Source: Candidatus Methanoperedens nitratireducens (lineage in GTDB: Archaea > Halobacteriota > Methanosarcinia > Methanosarcinales > Methanoperedenaceae). From it: a stretch of DNA of 64,000 nt. The translations under genes were made by a program, and so were the position numbers. The notes beneath the pieces were generated by a model. It was not told the DNA's origin, did no database searches, and was given only the letters and a program-made list of their open reading frames with translations. Below, one piece after another: positions 24,797 through 33,679 of this stretch (its first letter is position 1; each line of letters begins with the position of its first letter). The stretch spans positions 1-64,000 of the forward strand of contig DYGR01000002.1 of assembly GCA_020724545.1 (NCBI GenBank), in the 5' to 3' direction.

Positions 24797-25465
24797 TTAT
24801 ACAAGCAATGGATCCTCTGCACCTGCAATTTCAAAAGCTCTCTTTCGCCTAAGACAGGATTCGCATACCATGCAGGGCCTCTCACTGCCTTCATAACAGG
24901 ACCACGACAAATCAAGAGGCGCACCTATCTCAAGGCCCCTTTTGACTATCCCGGCCTTATCCAGGGAAATAAGAGGTGTATAAACTGAAACATGCGAAAG
25001 TGTACCGAATTTCAGCATCTCGTTGAAGCTCTCTACAAACTCAGGCGTGTTATCAGGGAAAGTTGCAGCTTCCTCGGCATCGAATCCTGTAGTTATCAGA
25101 TCATACCTATAATTCTCTGCAAATGCGGCTGCAATCCCAAGAAAAACCACATTGCGAGCAGGTACCCAGACCTGTTTGGCGGTTCTCCGGGTAATCTCTT
25201 TATCATCAAGATCAGAGCCTGATATCTCAGGCAGCTCTTCTTTACCTGTGAGTGCACCGCGAAATGCCCTGTACCAGGGAAGGTCGATGATGATATGCTT
25301 TACCCTGAACCGCTCACAGATGGCTTTTGCGAACTCTATCTCCTTTTCCCTGGCTCTCTGGCCGTAATCAAAAGTCAGGCACAGCACCTCATCGCATTTA
25401 TCGTATGCTTCCTTGAACGCAACAGTAGAATCAAGACCAGACGAAAGTAAAACTATGGATTTCAT
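24797..25465 (-). CDS. queC: 7-cyano-7-deazaguanine synthase QueC
   Basis: The 222-residue PP-loop ATPase begins KSIVLLSSGLDSTVAF (SGxDS ATP-pyrophosphatase loop) and ends with the zinc site SCYEGSERPCMVCESCLRR (four cysteines). It converts 7-carboxy-7-deazaguanine to preQ0, the base inserted by archaeal TGT into tRNA on the way to archaeosine. Other preQ0 genes are not in the window. Confidence 0.94.
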   Translation of the reverse strand: MKSIVLLSSGLDSTVAFKEAYDKCDEVLCLTFDYGQRAREKEIEFAKAICERFRVKHIIIDLPWYRAFRGALTGKEELPEISGSDLDDKEITRRTAKQVWVPARNVVFLGIAAAFAENYRYDLITTGFDAEEAATFPDNTPEFVESFNEMLKFGTLSHVSVYTPLISLDKAGIVKRGLEIGAPLDLSWSCYEGSERPCMVCESCLRRKRAFEIAGAEDPLLV

Positions 25466-25614
25466 ATCGAACCATTGACCCGGAGGATATTAAAACCTGA
25501 CATAGGGACATCTGATTCATCTGATTGCTCCTGAGCTCTTCAGAATAGTAATGTTTATAGTCTTACATCTGGATGATTAGTTAAAAAGAATCAATATAGT
25601 AGCGAGGTTAGTTA

Positions 25615-26934
25615 ATGAGAACAAAAGTTATAATCATGGGCGCAGCAGGGCGCGATTTCCATAACTTCAATGTTTTTTTCAAGGATAATGAAGATTATGA
25701 GGTAGTGGCCTTTACAGCCGCACAGATCCCGGGAATCGCAGGGCGGGTCTACCCCAGGGAACTGGCAGGTTCTCTATATGAGAGGGATATACCTATCTAT
25801 CAGGAGGAGGAATTACCCGGGCTAATAAAAGAGCAGGATATAGAACAGGTGGTTCTGGCTTATTCAGACCTCTCCCATGAAGCGGTTATGCAAAAAGCCT
25901 CATTGGTTTTAGCCGCAGGTGCTGATTTCAGATTAATGGGGACTAAAAGCACTATGCTCTGGTCAAATAAGCCGGTGATCTCAGTATGTGCTGTCAGAAC
26001 TGGTGCAGGCAAGAGCCCTACCTCGCAGAAATTGGTGGATCTATTAAAAGAAAAAGGATTTAGAGTGGTGGTGGTGCGGCATCCCATGCCGTACGGGGAC
26101 CTATTAAAGCAGGAATGCCAGAGATTCGCCTCTATGGAGGACTGCATTCTTAATGAGTGCACGATCGAAGAGAGAGAAGAGTATGAACCATATATCTGCT
26201 GTGGGACTGTTGTTTATAGCGGTATTAACCATAAAAAGATATTAAGCATGGCAGAGAAAGAGGCTGATATTATAATCTGGGATGGGGGTAACAATGATAT
26301 CCCTTTCTATTGGCCGGATCTGCATATTGTAGTTGCTGACCCGCTCAGACCAGGACATGAACTGACCTATTATCCAGGAGATGTAAATATACGTCTTGCG
26401 GATGTGGTTATTGTAAACAAGGTGAATTCTGCCAGAGAGGAGGATGTAGAACTGGTGATCAACAATATCAAATCCATAAATAGTAGAGCAATGATCATAA
26501 AAGCCATGTCTGTGATAACCTCAGATGAACCGGAGTTGATAAGAGGAAAGCGTGTTTTAGTTGTGGAGGACGGTCCTACCCTTACGCATGGAGGTATGGC
26601 CTTCGGTGCCGGGTTTATAGCTGCAAGAGAATACGGGGCAAAAGAAGTGATAGATCCAAGAGCACATGCGGTCGGCTCAATCTCTAACACCTATGAGGAA
26701 TTTCCCCATCTTGGTACTGTGCTTCCTGCTATGGGCTACGGTCCAATTCAAATGAAAGAACTGGAGATGACCATAAACGCTGCTGAATGCGATACTGTGA
26801 TCGCAGGTACGCCAGTAGATCTTGGCAGCTTATTAAAGCTCAACAAGCCCGTTGTAAAAGTTAGATACCGTCTTCAGGAGACCGATACCAGGCTGGAAGA
26901 TATAGTAGGTGACATCCTCCCTAAGCAGATGTAA
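25615..26934 (+). CDS. COG2403 P-loop protein (cyclic 2,3-diphosphoglycerate synthetase-like GTPase)
   Basis: A 439-residue protein with an N-terminal Rossmann-like domain (KVIIMGAAGRDFHNFNVFF) and a P-loop NTPase domain around residue 120 (VCAVRTGAGKSPTSQKLV). DGGNNDIPFYWPD and VVNKVNS suggest GTPase-like motifs B and NKxD. Family members are annotated either as cyclic 2,3-diphosphoglycerate synthetase or as predicted GTPase; in a mesophilic lineage the former role is not certain. It is monocistronic, with a strong frame from ATG to TAA, and its 3' end overlaps the convergent GXGXG gene by 14 nt. Confidence 0.8.
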   Translation: MRTKVIIMGAAGRDFHNFNVFFKDNEDYEVVAFTAAQIPGIAGRVYPRELAGSLYERDIPIYQEEELPGLIKEQDIEQVVLAYSDLSHEAVMQKASLVLAAGADFRLMGTKSTMLWSNKPVISVCAVRTGAGKSPTSQKLVDLLKEKGFRVVVVRHPMPYGDLLKQECQRFASMEDCILNECTIEEREEYEPYICCGTVVYSGINHKKILSMAEKEADIIIWDGGNNDIPFYWPDLHIVVADPLRPGHELTYYPGDVNIRLADVVIVNKVNSAREEDVELVINNIKSINSRAMIIKAMSVITSDEPELIRGKRVLVVEDGPTLTHGGMAFGAGFIAAREYGAKEVIDPRAHAVGSISNTYEEFPHLGTVLPAMGYGPIQMKELEMTINAAECDTVIAGTPVDLGSLLKLNKPVVKVRYRLQETDTRLEDIVGDILPKQM

Positions 26935-27430
26935 GGTCTTTTGAACTGCTATATTTCTTAAACATCATGGCTTCGCTCTGGCTTATGCCCAGAAGCTTAA
27001 CAAGCATCCTGATGTCGCTACCATCCAGAGAGACAGGTTTAGCTATTGCATTCCCCTTATAAAATATCGCTCCTCCTCTCATATTTGCGCCAGCATAACC
27101 TTTAGCCTTACCTGCAATGATAAGAGTCCCGCCCCTCATGTATGCTCCTGCGAACTCTCCTGTATCACCAACAACAAGCATCCCTCCCCTGAGAAGCACA
27201 CCGCTGTTCATCCCGGCATCACCATGCACATGAACAGTTCCACGCCTCATCAATATACCGGTGCTCATGCCCACATCCCCTTCCACAGTAACTCCCATAT
27301 CAGAATCAAGCCTGGCAGCAACTGTGTCCCGGATTAATCCATCCTTTAACAAAAGACCATCCCCGGTCATGACATTGGGCGGAATAAGGGCTTCTTTCAA
27401 TCCTTCCTGTAGTATTCCAGTAATCGATCG
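26921..27430 (-). pseudogene. 5'-truncated GXGXG-domain gene (glutamate synthase domain 3-like)
   Basis: The frame encodes a right-handed beta-helix built of GXGXG turns (TVEGDVGMSTGILMRRG, TVHVHGDAGMNSGVLLRGG, AGAYMRGGTLIIAGKAKGY), as in glutamate synthase domain 3 and formylmethanofuran dehydrogenase subunit C. It ends normally at 26921, but no good start exists: the first candidate is a TTG at 27400, and the same frame continues upstream (YRSITGILQEG) into DNA that encodes the broken TnpB in another frame. The IS607-type element has therefore removed the 5' part. About 160 residues remain of what is normally a protein of about 240 or more. Confidence 0.75.
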
Positions 27431-27890
27431 GTACGTTAGTGTGTTTAGTCCAGTTGAACGGAATTACCATTTTTGGTACACCTGAACTTGTTTTAATGCA
27501 CATCTCAAAATGACCTTTAAACGTCTCTATCTCAATGAACCTGCTATCCAGATTTGCAGTGTGTGATTTGAGTCTCGGCATCCTTTGAGACTTATTACTT
27601 TTTTTCATCTGTGAACGAATTATTTCTTTAGCCTGTTTCGATGCACACTGGCTCAGTCTTGCGGTTACTCTGAATCGTTCCTCTATTGATTTAGTTATGC
27701 CCTTCTCAGCCAGATTTTCTGTGAAATCTGATGCTGACCAGAAAAGACAGATACAGTAGTTGATTATGTTTTGATACAGGTTAAGAAATGTCCTTAGCGC
27801 ATCATATTTAGACTTGTTAAGCTCATTCAAGTATATCCGTGATGTTCGTCTCATTGACCCGTGATTGTTCCGTTTATATCGCTTATTCAT
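27430..27890 (-). pseudogene. TnpB (IS607-associated) N-terminal fragment
   Basis: Begins MNKRYKRNNHGSMRRTSRIY and shows the TnpB N-terminal pattern of a basic start, an NLYQNIINYCI helix and SMKKSNKSQRMPRLKSHTA-like basic segment (here RSQMKKSNKSQRMPRLKSHT). TnpB is normally about 400 residues with a RuvC active site and a zinc finger; both are absent. The reading frame runs on to 27306 only by passing into the neighbouring GXGXG gene out of frame. The start overlaps the tnpA stop. Confidence 0.75.
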
Positions 27891-28449
27891 TTTTTAGCTC
27901 TGCTATTATCTTCTCTGTCTTCCTTTTGCTTCTCCTTAGCCCGTAATATCTAGCACAAAACGAAGTGATTATCGAAATCAAGTCTTGCATGAGGTCTTCC
28001 TTATCTTCATTTGATACGTTCACAACCTCTATTTCACATCCTCTCTGTGATAACAGTGTATCAAGATAGTTATAACCAAAACGTGTCAGCCTATCCTTAT
28101 GTTCTACTATGATTTTTGTTGCTTTACCTTCTTTTAAAACCCTCTGAAGTTTCTGCCGGTTATCGTTTACCCCTGAGCCTACTTCTTTTATAACCTCTTG
28201 TATCTGATATCCTTTAGCAGTGGCGTAATTTACAAGTCTTTCGGCTTGGCTGTCAAGATTGCTTTTATTTTCTGAAGACGATACTCTTGCATAAATTACA
28301 ATATATTCTCCCTTTTGTGGTGTATCATCAGGCACAATTATAGTCCCACTTGCTGTTTTATATGCACCTTTGATTTTACCTTCTTTAAACCATTCCCATG
28401 CAGTTCGGTAACTTATCCCCAACTTTTTAGCGTAAAAAGAAAGTTTCAT
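27883..28449 (-). CDS. tnpA: IS607 family serine recombinase TnpA
   Basis: A 188-residue protein with an N-terminal MerR-like helix-turn-helix (FYAKKLGISYRTAWEWFKEGKI) and a serine-recombinase catalytic domain: YARVSSSENKSNLDSQAERL with the nucleophilic Ser and downstream Arg/Asp residues, then IIVEHKDRLTRFGYN. IS607 TnpA inserts the element with little target preference. The frame is complete, so it could still act in trans. It begins 3 nt after the stop of the next gene upstream. Confidence 0.93.
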   Translation of the reverse strand: MKLSFYAKKLGISYRTAWEWFKEGKIKGAYKTASGTIIVPDDTPQKGEYIVIYARVSSSENKSNLDSQAERLVNYATAKGYQIQEVIKEVGSGVNDNRQKLQRVLKEGKATKIIVEHKDRLTRFGYNYLDTLLSQRGCEIEVVNVSNEDKEDLMQDLISIITSFCARYYGLRRSKRKTEKIIAELKNE

Positions 28450-28452
28450 GTA

Positions 28453-28992
28453 TCAAGTCTCTTGCTTATATGCAGATGTCCCCAACAATTTCGTCCATTC
28501 AAGCAATTTTTCCTTGAACGCTTCTATGTAGGCGTCCCTACTACATTCAGCAATGTCGCCCACGATTTCTTCATTTTCCATCGTAGTGAACCACATTCCA
28601 TCAGAGAAAATTATCTCCACTTTCATATTATCTATTTTTTCAAAGACGCTGAAAATTACTTTTTCATACTCGTCCTTGGGGTTCTCACCGTAGCCATAGT
28701 GCGTTCCGAATGTAGCATTGTCCAATATATATTCCTCTATTTCTATATGGTCAAAGAATGTTTTTAACTCTTGATCCGTTTTTAAATAGTCGCAAAAAAG
28801 TTCTTTCCCAGAAAAAGGATCGTCCTTTACAACTAAAATCCTTCCCTCTTTAGTTCTATATGCTGTGAACACTACAGGTTCTTTGGACTCGATCTCTCCA
28901 CCATACGGTTTATGATAATTAAGCATAACAATTTGTTCTTTTATTACTTCGGCATTTCTTAATTCCTTATCTTGTTTGTAGCTTATTTCCAT
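28453..28992 (-). CDS. Hypothetical protein upstream of tnpA
   Basis: A 179-residue acidic soluble protein (begins MEISYKQDKELRNAEVIKEQ) with no motif I recognise. It ends only 3 nt before the tnpA start, closer than expected for an unrelated chromosomal gene, so it may be a passenger of the IS607-type element or a host gene whose end fixes the insertion point. An upstream region of about 430 nt separates it from the next gene. Confidence 0.65.
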   Translation of the reverse strand: MEISYKQDKELRNAEVIKEQIVMLNYHKPYGGEIESKEPVVFTAYRTKEGRILVVKDDPFSGKELFCDYLKTDQELKTFFDHIEIEEYILDNATFGTHYGYGENPKDEYEKVIFSVFEKIDNMKVEIIFSDGMWFTTMENEEIVGDIAECSRDAYIEAFKEKLLEWTKLLGTSAYKQET

Positions 28993-29420
28993 AGTAGTTA
29001 TTAGTTAGCTTTATAGTATAAATATTCATCTATATACTTCTATGTTTTTCTATAGTACCAATCATCTTTTAAAATACCTCCTTGAAGTTAAATTTGGTAA
29101 CAATTTGGGTATAATCTTGGGAAACTACTTTAAGTAGTTAGCTGCTTTAAAGATATTGAGGAACCTGTATTCCTATCCTATCCAACAAAGTTTTACTTTT
29201 TTGGTTCCTCATTCTATTAATGCGAAATTTCTCTAATAAACGTTTCTATGGTGGAATTCGCAATGCTTAAATAGTGTCATCATCATAGAAAGCGGGCCGT
29301 GATATAAGTAAATAGTCAAAAGTTTTATCCTCCCACATTATAACACGTAAACTTCAGCAGGGTTAGAAGTTTTGGCGGCTTACTTATGTTGTGGACTAGT
29401 TTATTCACAAGGAGACAAAA
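28993..29420. other. Intergenic region with two inverted repeats
   Basis: No gene is visible. The stretch holds a perfect palindrome AACTACTT-T-AAGTAGTT (29123-29139) and a longer inverted repeat GAGGAACC (29158-29165) / GGTTCCTC (29203-29210) enclosing 37 nt. The rightmost 100 nt should contain the promoter of the DUF5371 gene; an AAGGAGA ribosome binding site lies just before it. Confidence 0.6.
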
Positions 29421-29627
29421 ATGGCAAAAATAATGCATGCACAAACGGTTCTCACGATTGAAGATATCGAAGCACTGAAACAAAAGACAGGAGAGAGCAG
29501 CACCAAGGATGCCCTTGCTAAGGCGGTTGCACATTTTCTTGATTGCGAATATACGCAGGTAGAGGATATGTGGGCCAAGAGACTTGAGAGAGTGGTCAAG
29601 CGTAAAAGGAAGGAAGAAGTAGCTTAA
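29421..29627 (+). CDS. DUF5371 family protein
   Basis: A 68-residue basic, helical protein (MAKIMHAQTVLTIEDIEALK... then SSTKDALAKAVAHFLDCEY) that matches the pattern of DUF5371, a small family found in Methanosarcinales. The helix arrangement resembles a ribbon-helix-helix DNA-binding domain, which would make it a regulator, but this is only inference. A good ribosome binding site (AAGGAGA) precedes the ATG. Confidence 0.75.
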   Translation: MAKIMHAQTVLTIEDIEALKQKTGESSTKDALAKAVAHFLDCEYTQVEDMWAKRLERVVKRKRKEEVA

Positions 29628-29697
29628 AGAACGCGGGTAATAATGCTGGCTGTTCTGATAATACTCACAATCACGATTTCAAGATCTCAGGTTATCA

Positions 29698-30753
29698 TCA
29701 CAGTCGCATCCTTCCTATAATAAAAAAACCGACCTGAGCATCGGCGATTGCATAAATCATTTCCTTCCTTACGCTATTGGCAAGCCGTACTGCACGTGAG
29801 ACCTGCTGCAGCGAAAAGATATGATCATGCGCTATAGCGTGGATAAGATAATCTGAATGGGGTAAATGGGATATATCTTTGATATCCCTGTAAACCCTGA
29901 AATGTGCTCCGAATTTGAATCCAGTTTTAGGAACAAGCCCGCTATCTCGCAGCTTCTCATAAGTCTTATATTTTATCATGAAATCAGACTCTATTTTAGA
30001 TGCTATTCTTAAGAATGTAGTAAAATCCAGACGCTCATGGTTCCTTTGTTCAATCTCCAGAATTCCCTTGTTCAAAAGATAGCACGATTCGACAAGCGAT
30101 AGCTGCAGATGTCCTTCATCCATTGGCCTGCCAAAAAAACCATGGTTATGGAGCAAATATGATGCATCAGGATCCCAGACCATTACCCTATCCTCAAGCA
30201 GACTTGCTACAGACAATGGGCTATCCAGTTCTAATTTGAAAGAGCCAGACAGAACCGTTCTTTTTGCTTCGTAGTAAGTAATGTCACTTTCCTCATCCAC
30301 TATCGCCAGGATTAAACGTTTCCTTAGATTCTCAACAGTATCAAGCTGGGTCTTAAGATCAGAAAGCGGTAGTGGTATTCTCTCTGAAGTTACAAGCACA
30401 AAAAATTCAGCAGGCGTTTTACCTGGATGCCCTCCCCGAGGATATACCCTGAAACCAGTCACAGAAGGCTGGACATAATATCCACGTTCTCTTAGATCTT
30501 TATAGACTATATACAATAATTCAAAATTTTTTATTATGGACGAGGCTCTCAGGAAGAATTGTTTAAAATCAAGTTCATTTCCTTCGAACTCTACTATTAT
30601 CTTTCCCATATAGAGAAGGTAAGCACTTTCAACTAGAGAGAGTTCAAGAGCATCGCCTCTGGGACGCCCGTAAAAGCTTGTTAGATATAATTCCTCAATC
30701 GCCTGCTTGCCGGCTATTACTTTATCTCCAATTAATTTTCCGTATAATGTCAT
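29698..30753 (-). CDS. endA: tRNA-intron endonuclease EndA, tandem (alpha'2) form
   Basis: 351 residues made of two homologous halves, each with LSLVESAYLL/LSLVESCYLL early and a nuclease fold late. The C-terminal half keeps the catalytic triad pattern of archaeal splicing endonucleases: Tyr in FGAHFRVYRD, His in HSDYLIHAI and Lys in VRKEMIYAI. The N-terminal half has lost this set, as in the dimeric euryarchaeal enzymes where it serves as a structural subunit. EndA cuts bulge-helix-bulge motifs in precursor tRNA and rRNA. Confidence 0.94.
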   Translation of the reverse strand: MTLYGKLIGDKVIAGKQAIEELYLTSFYGRPRGDALELSLVESAYLLYMGKIIVEFEGNELDFKQFFLRASSIIKNFELLYIVYKDLRERGYYVQPSVTGFRVYPRGGHPGKTPAEFFVLVTSERIPLPLSDLKTQLDTVENLRKRLILAIVDEESDITYYEAKRTVLSGSFKLELDSPLSVASLLEDRVMVWDPDASYLLHNHGFFGRPMDEGHLQLSLVESCYLLNKGILEIEQRNHERLDFTTFLRIASKIESDFMIKYKTYEKLRDSGLVPKTGFKFGAHFRVYRDIKDISHLPHSDYLIHAIAHDHIFSLQQVSRAVRLANSVRKEMIYAIADAQVGFFIIGRMRL

Positions 30754-31001
30754 ATTGTCTCATCCAGGTATCCTTTTCCTCATATAGAAGATTATATAAA
30801 CAGGAAAAAGTATAATTGATATGTTTATATTAACATATGAGGGTTTCTTCAATATAAATATCATTGCAAAATCTGACTGGATATCGCTCTTTCAAACTCT
30901 GCATTTTTTGCAATTCCCATACCATTATATTTATACAAGAAGCATCAAGAAGTTATATAACACTCTTACGTAATATAAGAATGGAGGTATTAATCCAAAA
31001 A

Positions 31002-31310
31002 ATGAGTTCAGAAATGTGTACTGTCTGTGGATTGCCAAGAGAGCTTTGCATATGCGAAGAAGTGGCTAAAGAACAGCAGAGAATAGTTGTCAAGGTAGAT
31101 ACGCGAAAATATAAGAAAGAAGTTACGGTGATAGAAGGCCTTAACCCCAGTGAGATCAACCTGCAGGAGTTGACGACATATCTTAAATCTAAATTTGCAT
31201 GCGGGGGAACGATAAAAGATAATATTATCGAACTTCAGGGCAATCATAAGAACCGGATGAAGGATGTTCTTATACAGAAAGGTTTCTCACCAGAACAGAT
31301 CAAGGTATAA
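31002..31310 (+). CDS. Translation initiation factor aIF1 (SUI1)
   Basis: About 102 residues, beginning [20 protein letters not shown] with two CxxC pairs, followed by the SUI1 fold ([20 protein letters not shown], then [11 protein letters not shown]...LQGNH). aIF1 binds the 30S P site and helps start-codon selection. The frame is open further upstream, but GGAGGT at 30983 and the family N-terminus place the start at the ATG at 31002. Confidence 0.94.
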   Translation: MSSEMCTVCGLPRELCICEEVAKEQQRIVVKVDTRKYKKEVTVIEGLNPSEINLQELTTYLKSKFACGGTIKDNIIELQGNHKNRMKDVLIQKGFSPEQIKV

Positions 31311-31464
31311 ATCCCTTTTTCAACAGCAGTGGAAGATATGTCATTATGTAAAATTATAAAATATTAAGTAGATAATCTATATTACAATCTTTAAAGTGCC
31401 CTATACTTAGGTCCAGTATAAAGAGCAGAAAGGAAGTGAAAAACACTTCCTTAAATTATCAATA

Positions 31465-32295
31465 TTACTGGGGTTTCTCCAAGAGTTTTGTCTTGGATAA
31501 CAGTCTTCCGTCCTTTGCATGTGGTTTTCTTAAAACAGAGTCGTTTGATTTCTCTATTTCTCGAGCTTCATCAGCAAGCCTGGCGGCAGTGCGCATAGCC
31601 TCGTGCCCTGCGGCTGCGGTAACTGCAATCTGCTCTAACTCTTTTAATACAAAGCATGCCTGAAAATCGATATCCGCGACTTTAGTAGCTATGTGAAGTG
31701 CAGCAAGGGCTTTGGCCTTTGCATATGGGTTTGAGAATCCGGCGCTTTCAACACATCTCTCAGGTTTTGCGAGAATATGTGGAAGGGTTAGCGGTCTTTC
31801 TGTACCTGCCGCAACCTGATCAACGACAGTGTCGAGCTCTGCCTGGACAAGCCTGATTGCACCGCATACAGACAGCACCTTGAGTGCATCGCTGTTGAAG
31901 GATGCCATCTCAACCGGATCAAGGAATTCCCTTTTTGCCCCGATTAACGGATCAACCGGCAGTATTATATAACCAAAGCCTGCCTGTTCCAGTTTATCCC
32001 TGTCATCTTTCTTTGTCGGACCGTCTGAGACAATTATCGTGGGAAAATCCTTCCAGATCTCCCGTGCCCCTGTCGGACCGGGTGCAGATGCGTTGGGGCT
32101 TGTAATGATCACAAAATCAGGCTTCCAGCTCATAAAGGATGCCGTATCAGTAGCCTCATCCTTACCCATCTTTGCCCCTGTTCCGAATACGCGCACTGCA
32201 ATTCCCTCTCTAGCCGCAATCTCATCAAGTAATAGATCTATTACCAGTGAGGTTCCCAGGTTTCCAAGTTTTACAAATCCTATTTTAACGACCAT
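31465..32295 (-). CDS. mtd: F420-dependent methylene-tetrahydromethanopterin dehydrogenase
   Basis: The 276-residue enzyme has the Mtd N-terminus KIGFVKLGNLGTSLVIDLLL and the conserved FVIITSPNASAPGP and ILPVDPLIGAKREFLDPVEM segments. It interconverts methenyl- and methylene-H4MPT with F420 in the C1 pathway used by methanogenesis and, in reverse, by methane-oxidising archaea. It stands alone; its presence ties the F420 genes cofG/cofH to the central energy pathway. Confidence 0.97.
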   Translation of the reverse strand: MVVKIGFVKLGNLGTSLVIDLLLDEIAAREGIAVRVFGTGAKMGKDEATDTASFMSWKPDFVIITSPNASAPGPTGAREIWKDFPTIIVSDGPTKKDDRDKLEQAGFGYIILPVDPLIGAKREFLDPVEMASFNSDALKVLSVCGAIRLVQAELDTVVDQVAAGTERPLTLPHILAKPERCVESAGFSNPYAKAKALAALHIATKVADIDFQACFVLKELEQIAVTAAAGHEAMRTAARLADEAREIEKSNDSVLRKPHAKDGRLLSKTKLLEKPQ

Positions 32296-32609
32296 ATTTG
32301 ATCACAGGGGAGATTTGCTGGATATATTTATAAGGTTTTTGAAATTGTTCTGGGATTTACAGAAGGCAGTGAAAATTAAAACAATAAGGACAAGGGTAGA
32401 CTACAAATTTATACTTGTGCTTTTTTTGAAGAAGATAAGCGACAAGTGGGATCATTTCTCCGGGACAATATGAGGAAGGACGTGAGCAGGCTTCAAGGGG
32501 TATTCTCAAGAGCGTTAAAGGTGCTGGCAGAGCGCATTTTAAAAATAGGCATAATCTTATATGGAATGAAATAAAAATATGATACAATAATGAATAGAAG
32601 ATATAAAGA

Positions 32610-32639
32610 ACCGCAGATGAACGCGGATGAACGCAGATA
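32610..32639. repeat. Widespread CGCAGATGAACGC intergenic repeat
   Basis: CCGCAGATGAACGC followed by GGATGAACGCAGAT is a short quasi-periodic sequence (about 11-12-nt period) of a kind seen between genes in many unrelated bacteria and archaea. It lies 30 nt upstream of another such repeat and has no coding potential. Confidence 0.7.
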
Positions 32640-32671
32640 TTTTCCTGTAACGGATTTTAGCAAAATCACTC

Positions 32672-32740
32672 ACCGCAAAGGACGCAAAGAGCGCAAAGCA
32701 GTGCAGCAGGAACCTTTGCGTCCTTTGCGCTCTTTGCGGT
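32672..32740. repeat. ACCGCAAAG-type inverted repeat
   Basis: A 27-nt arm starting ACCGCAAAGGACGC (32672-32698) is mirrored after a 15-nt loop by a 27-nt arm ending GCTCTTTGCGGT (32714-32740). The arms match except that the GGACGC and AGCGC submotifs are swapped. This sequence type occurs in many distant genomes. The transcript would fold into a long hairpin. Confidence 0.85.
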
Positions 32741-32852
32741 TAGATGTCTCTTTAGCCCAGGCGCATGAGCGCGCGCCGCCGCAGCCTGCACTTACAGTTC
32801 GTCTGCGGTTGAGCCACACTGAGAGAGGCGGGATTAATGCGCCGTTGACAGG

Positions 32853-32966
32853 AAGCTTGAGCTTGAGCGCAGGAGGAAGGAGAAGCTGGAGAGGATAAAG
32901 AAGGGATTGATGAATGAGCTGCTGACAGGGAGGAAAAGAGTTAAGGTTATGGCAGAAATGGACTGA
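32853..32966 (+). pseudogene. HsdS C-terminal relic (first copy)
   Basis: A 37-codon fragment without a start encodes the conserved C-terminal tail of type I restriction specificity subunits (KLELERRRKEKLERIKKG, then LMNELLTGRKRVKV) and ends with TGA. It lies directly before the DUF3800 gene. A second, longer copy of the same tail follows that gene. Confidence 0.8.
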
Positions 32967-32970
32967 AAAA

Positions 32971-33585
32971 ATGCATAGACACATGTATATCGATGAAAGC
33001 GGAGATTTGGGGCTGCAAGGCTCGAAATACCTGGTGTTGTCTGCGCTGCTGGTCGATAATCCTGTGGAATTAGACCGAATTATAAAAAATATGAGAAGAA
33101 ACAAGTTCAGGAAGCAATTGAAGAAAGCTAATGAAATTAAGGCAAACAAATCATCTGACGAAGTAATAAGACACATGCTTACAAAACTAAGTGAAATCGA
33201 AAGCGCAAAGATATTTTATATTGTTCTTGAAAAGAAAAAGATTTTCAGCGAATATTTAAAAAATAATAAAAACAAATTATATAATTATGTCGCAGGGAAA
33301 CTCGCAAAACATATAAGCATCGATGGGGGAGATGTTGATATCAGAATTGATAAATCCAAAGGAAAACAGTTACTTAGAGACGATTTTGATAGGTATTTCT
33401 TGCATAATTTGAAAGAGAACTCAAACATACAAAAAATTACTATTCATCACAGTTATTCGCATTCGTGGTCTGGTTTGCAATTTGCTGATATGCTTGCGTG
33501 GGCATGCTTTCAAAAATTTGAATATAGCAACAGCGAGTACGTTGATTTAATAAGCTTGGAACAAGAGGTATATCATGTCTGGTAG
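32971..33585 (+). CDS. DUF3800 domain protein
   Basis: The 204-residue protein begins MHRHMYIDESGDLG, the DESGD signature of DUF3800, and contains ADMLAWAC near the end, which is the second conserved acidic region of this RNase-H-like fold. DUF3800 proteins are often found in defence and mobile regions and are thought to be nucleases, but activity is not established. It is sandwiched between two HsdS relics, so it probably inserted into, or came with, a type I restriction locus that later decayed. Confidence 0.82.
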   Translation: MHRHMYIDESGDLGLQGSKYLVLSALLVDNPVELDRIIKNMRRNKFRKQLKKANEIKANKSSDEVIRHMLTKLSEIESAKIFYIVLEKKKIFSEYLKNNKNKLYNYVAGKLAKHISIDGGDVDIRIDKSKGKQLLRDDFDRYFLHNLKENSNIQKITIHHSYSHSWSGLQFADMLAWACFQKFEYSNSEYVDLISLEQEVYHVW

Positions 33586-33598
33586 AAGAAATTTGCAG

Positions 33599-33648
33599 AA
33601 CCTAAAAGCACTAAAGCGTGCACCTCAGGGTACACTGGCTTTTAGGTT
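33599..33648. repeat. Hairpin element at the edge of the HsdS relic
   Basis: AACCTAAAAGC (33599-33609) and GCTTTTAGGTT (33638-33648) are perfect 11-nt inverted arms around a 28-nt loop. It begins 14 nt after the DUF3800 stop and precedes the conserved HsdS sequence, so it may mark one end of an inserted segment. Subterminal hairpins of this size occur in IS200/IS605-type elements, but no transposase is present. Confidence 0.55.
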
Positions 33649-33679
33649 TTACCTGTTAAAAAGATGTAGGGTTATACCT

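Larger units (their letters stand above)
27425..28449 (-). mobile_element. IS607-type element, truncated at its tnpB end
   Basis: A serine recombinase gene (tnpA) followed by an overlapping tnpB start is the gene order of IS607 elements. The tnpB frame stops resembling a transposase-accessory protein after about 160 residues, where the downstream GXGXG gene begins in another frame. The right end, which would hold the tnpB catalytic half and its guide RNA region, is missing. IS607 elements lack terminal inverted repeats, so exact ends cannot be seen. Confidence 0.75.
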
